Assembly: GCA_018067325.1 (NCBI GenBank)
Contig: JAGPUU010000316.1
Span: 1 to 28,329, forward strand
Origin: Amphritea sp.
Lineage (GTDB): Bacteria; Pseudomonadota; Gammaproteobacteria; Pseudomonadales; Balneatricaceae
Direction: 5' to 3'
DNA length: 28,329 bases
A program made the translations under genes and the position numbers. Each line of letters starts with the position of its first letter. The stretch's first letter is position 1. Below the pieces are notes generated by a model that was not told the origin of the DNA, searched no databases, and was given only the letters and a program-made list of their open reading frames with translations. Shown in pieces: positions 28,308 to 28,329 of the stretch.

Positions 28308-28329
28308 ATACTCAGAAAAAACCCCTGCA

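Overview
The window is an ordinary chromosomal core region of a gammaproteobacterium. It is tightly packed with conserved housekeeping genes. The gene order hisD-hisG-murA-ibaG-mlaBCDEF / yrbG-kdsD-kdsC-lptCAB-rpoN-hpf-ptsN-rapZ-npr and mreBCD-maf-rng-yhdP / gatCAB is the one I recall from Pseudomonas and related marine Gammaproteobacteria. The protein style and a GC content that looks near one half by eye (not computed) suggest a marine Oceanospirillales-type organism. That placement is inference. I see no tRNA or rRNA, no insertion sequence, no CRISPR array, no phage or plasmid gene, and no gap above 300 bases. The largest gap is 5820-6081.

Layout. (1) 1-5819, minus strand: an envelope lipid-transport operon (mlaF, E, D, C, B), then ibaG, murA, hisG and the 5' part of hisD, which runs off the left edge. 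(2) 5820-6081: a divergent intergenic region holding a perfect hairpin and a recurring CAGTATC element. (3) 6082-13938, plus strand: a CaCA-type cation exchanger, the Kdo-forming enzymes KdsD and KdsC, the LPS-transport genes lptC, lptA and lptB, sigma-54, the ribosome hibernation factor Hpf, and the nitrogen-PTS cluster ptsN-rapZ-npr. (4) 14061-15971, plus strand: an MgtE magnesium channel with its own likely promoter and a structured leader, then darP. (5) 16009-24763, minus strand: the shape operon mreB-mreC-mreD followed by maf, rng and yhdP, convergent with darP. (6) 24920-28253, plus strand: gatC-gatA-gatB, the tRNA-dependent amidotransferase, ending in a clear intrinsic terminator.

How the genes work together. 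Most of the window concerns building the cell envelope. MurA commits UDP-GlcNAc to peptidoglycan. Mla handles phospholipid asymmetry of the outer membrane. KdsD and KdsC make Kdo, and LptC/A/B move LPS. YhdP is an AsmA-like inner-membrane protein implicated in lipid traffic. MreBCD sets rod shape. The rpoN-hpf-ptsN-rapZ-npr block links nitrogen and carbon status to envelope precursor supply.

I did not find an undescribed multi-gene system. The most interesting local signals are start-site and RNA-structure features. mreC has no conventional start codon that accounts for its conserved N-terminus: a strong Shine-Dalgarno precedes an in-frame ATC, and a terminator-like hairpin lies just inside the gene. 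Other points are a repeated element between mlaF and yrbG, a structured mgtE leader, and the absence of tldD/pmbA from a place where related genomes carry them.
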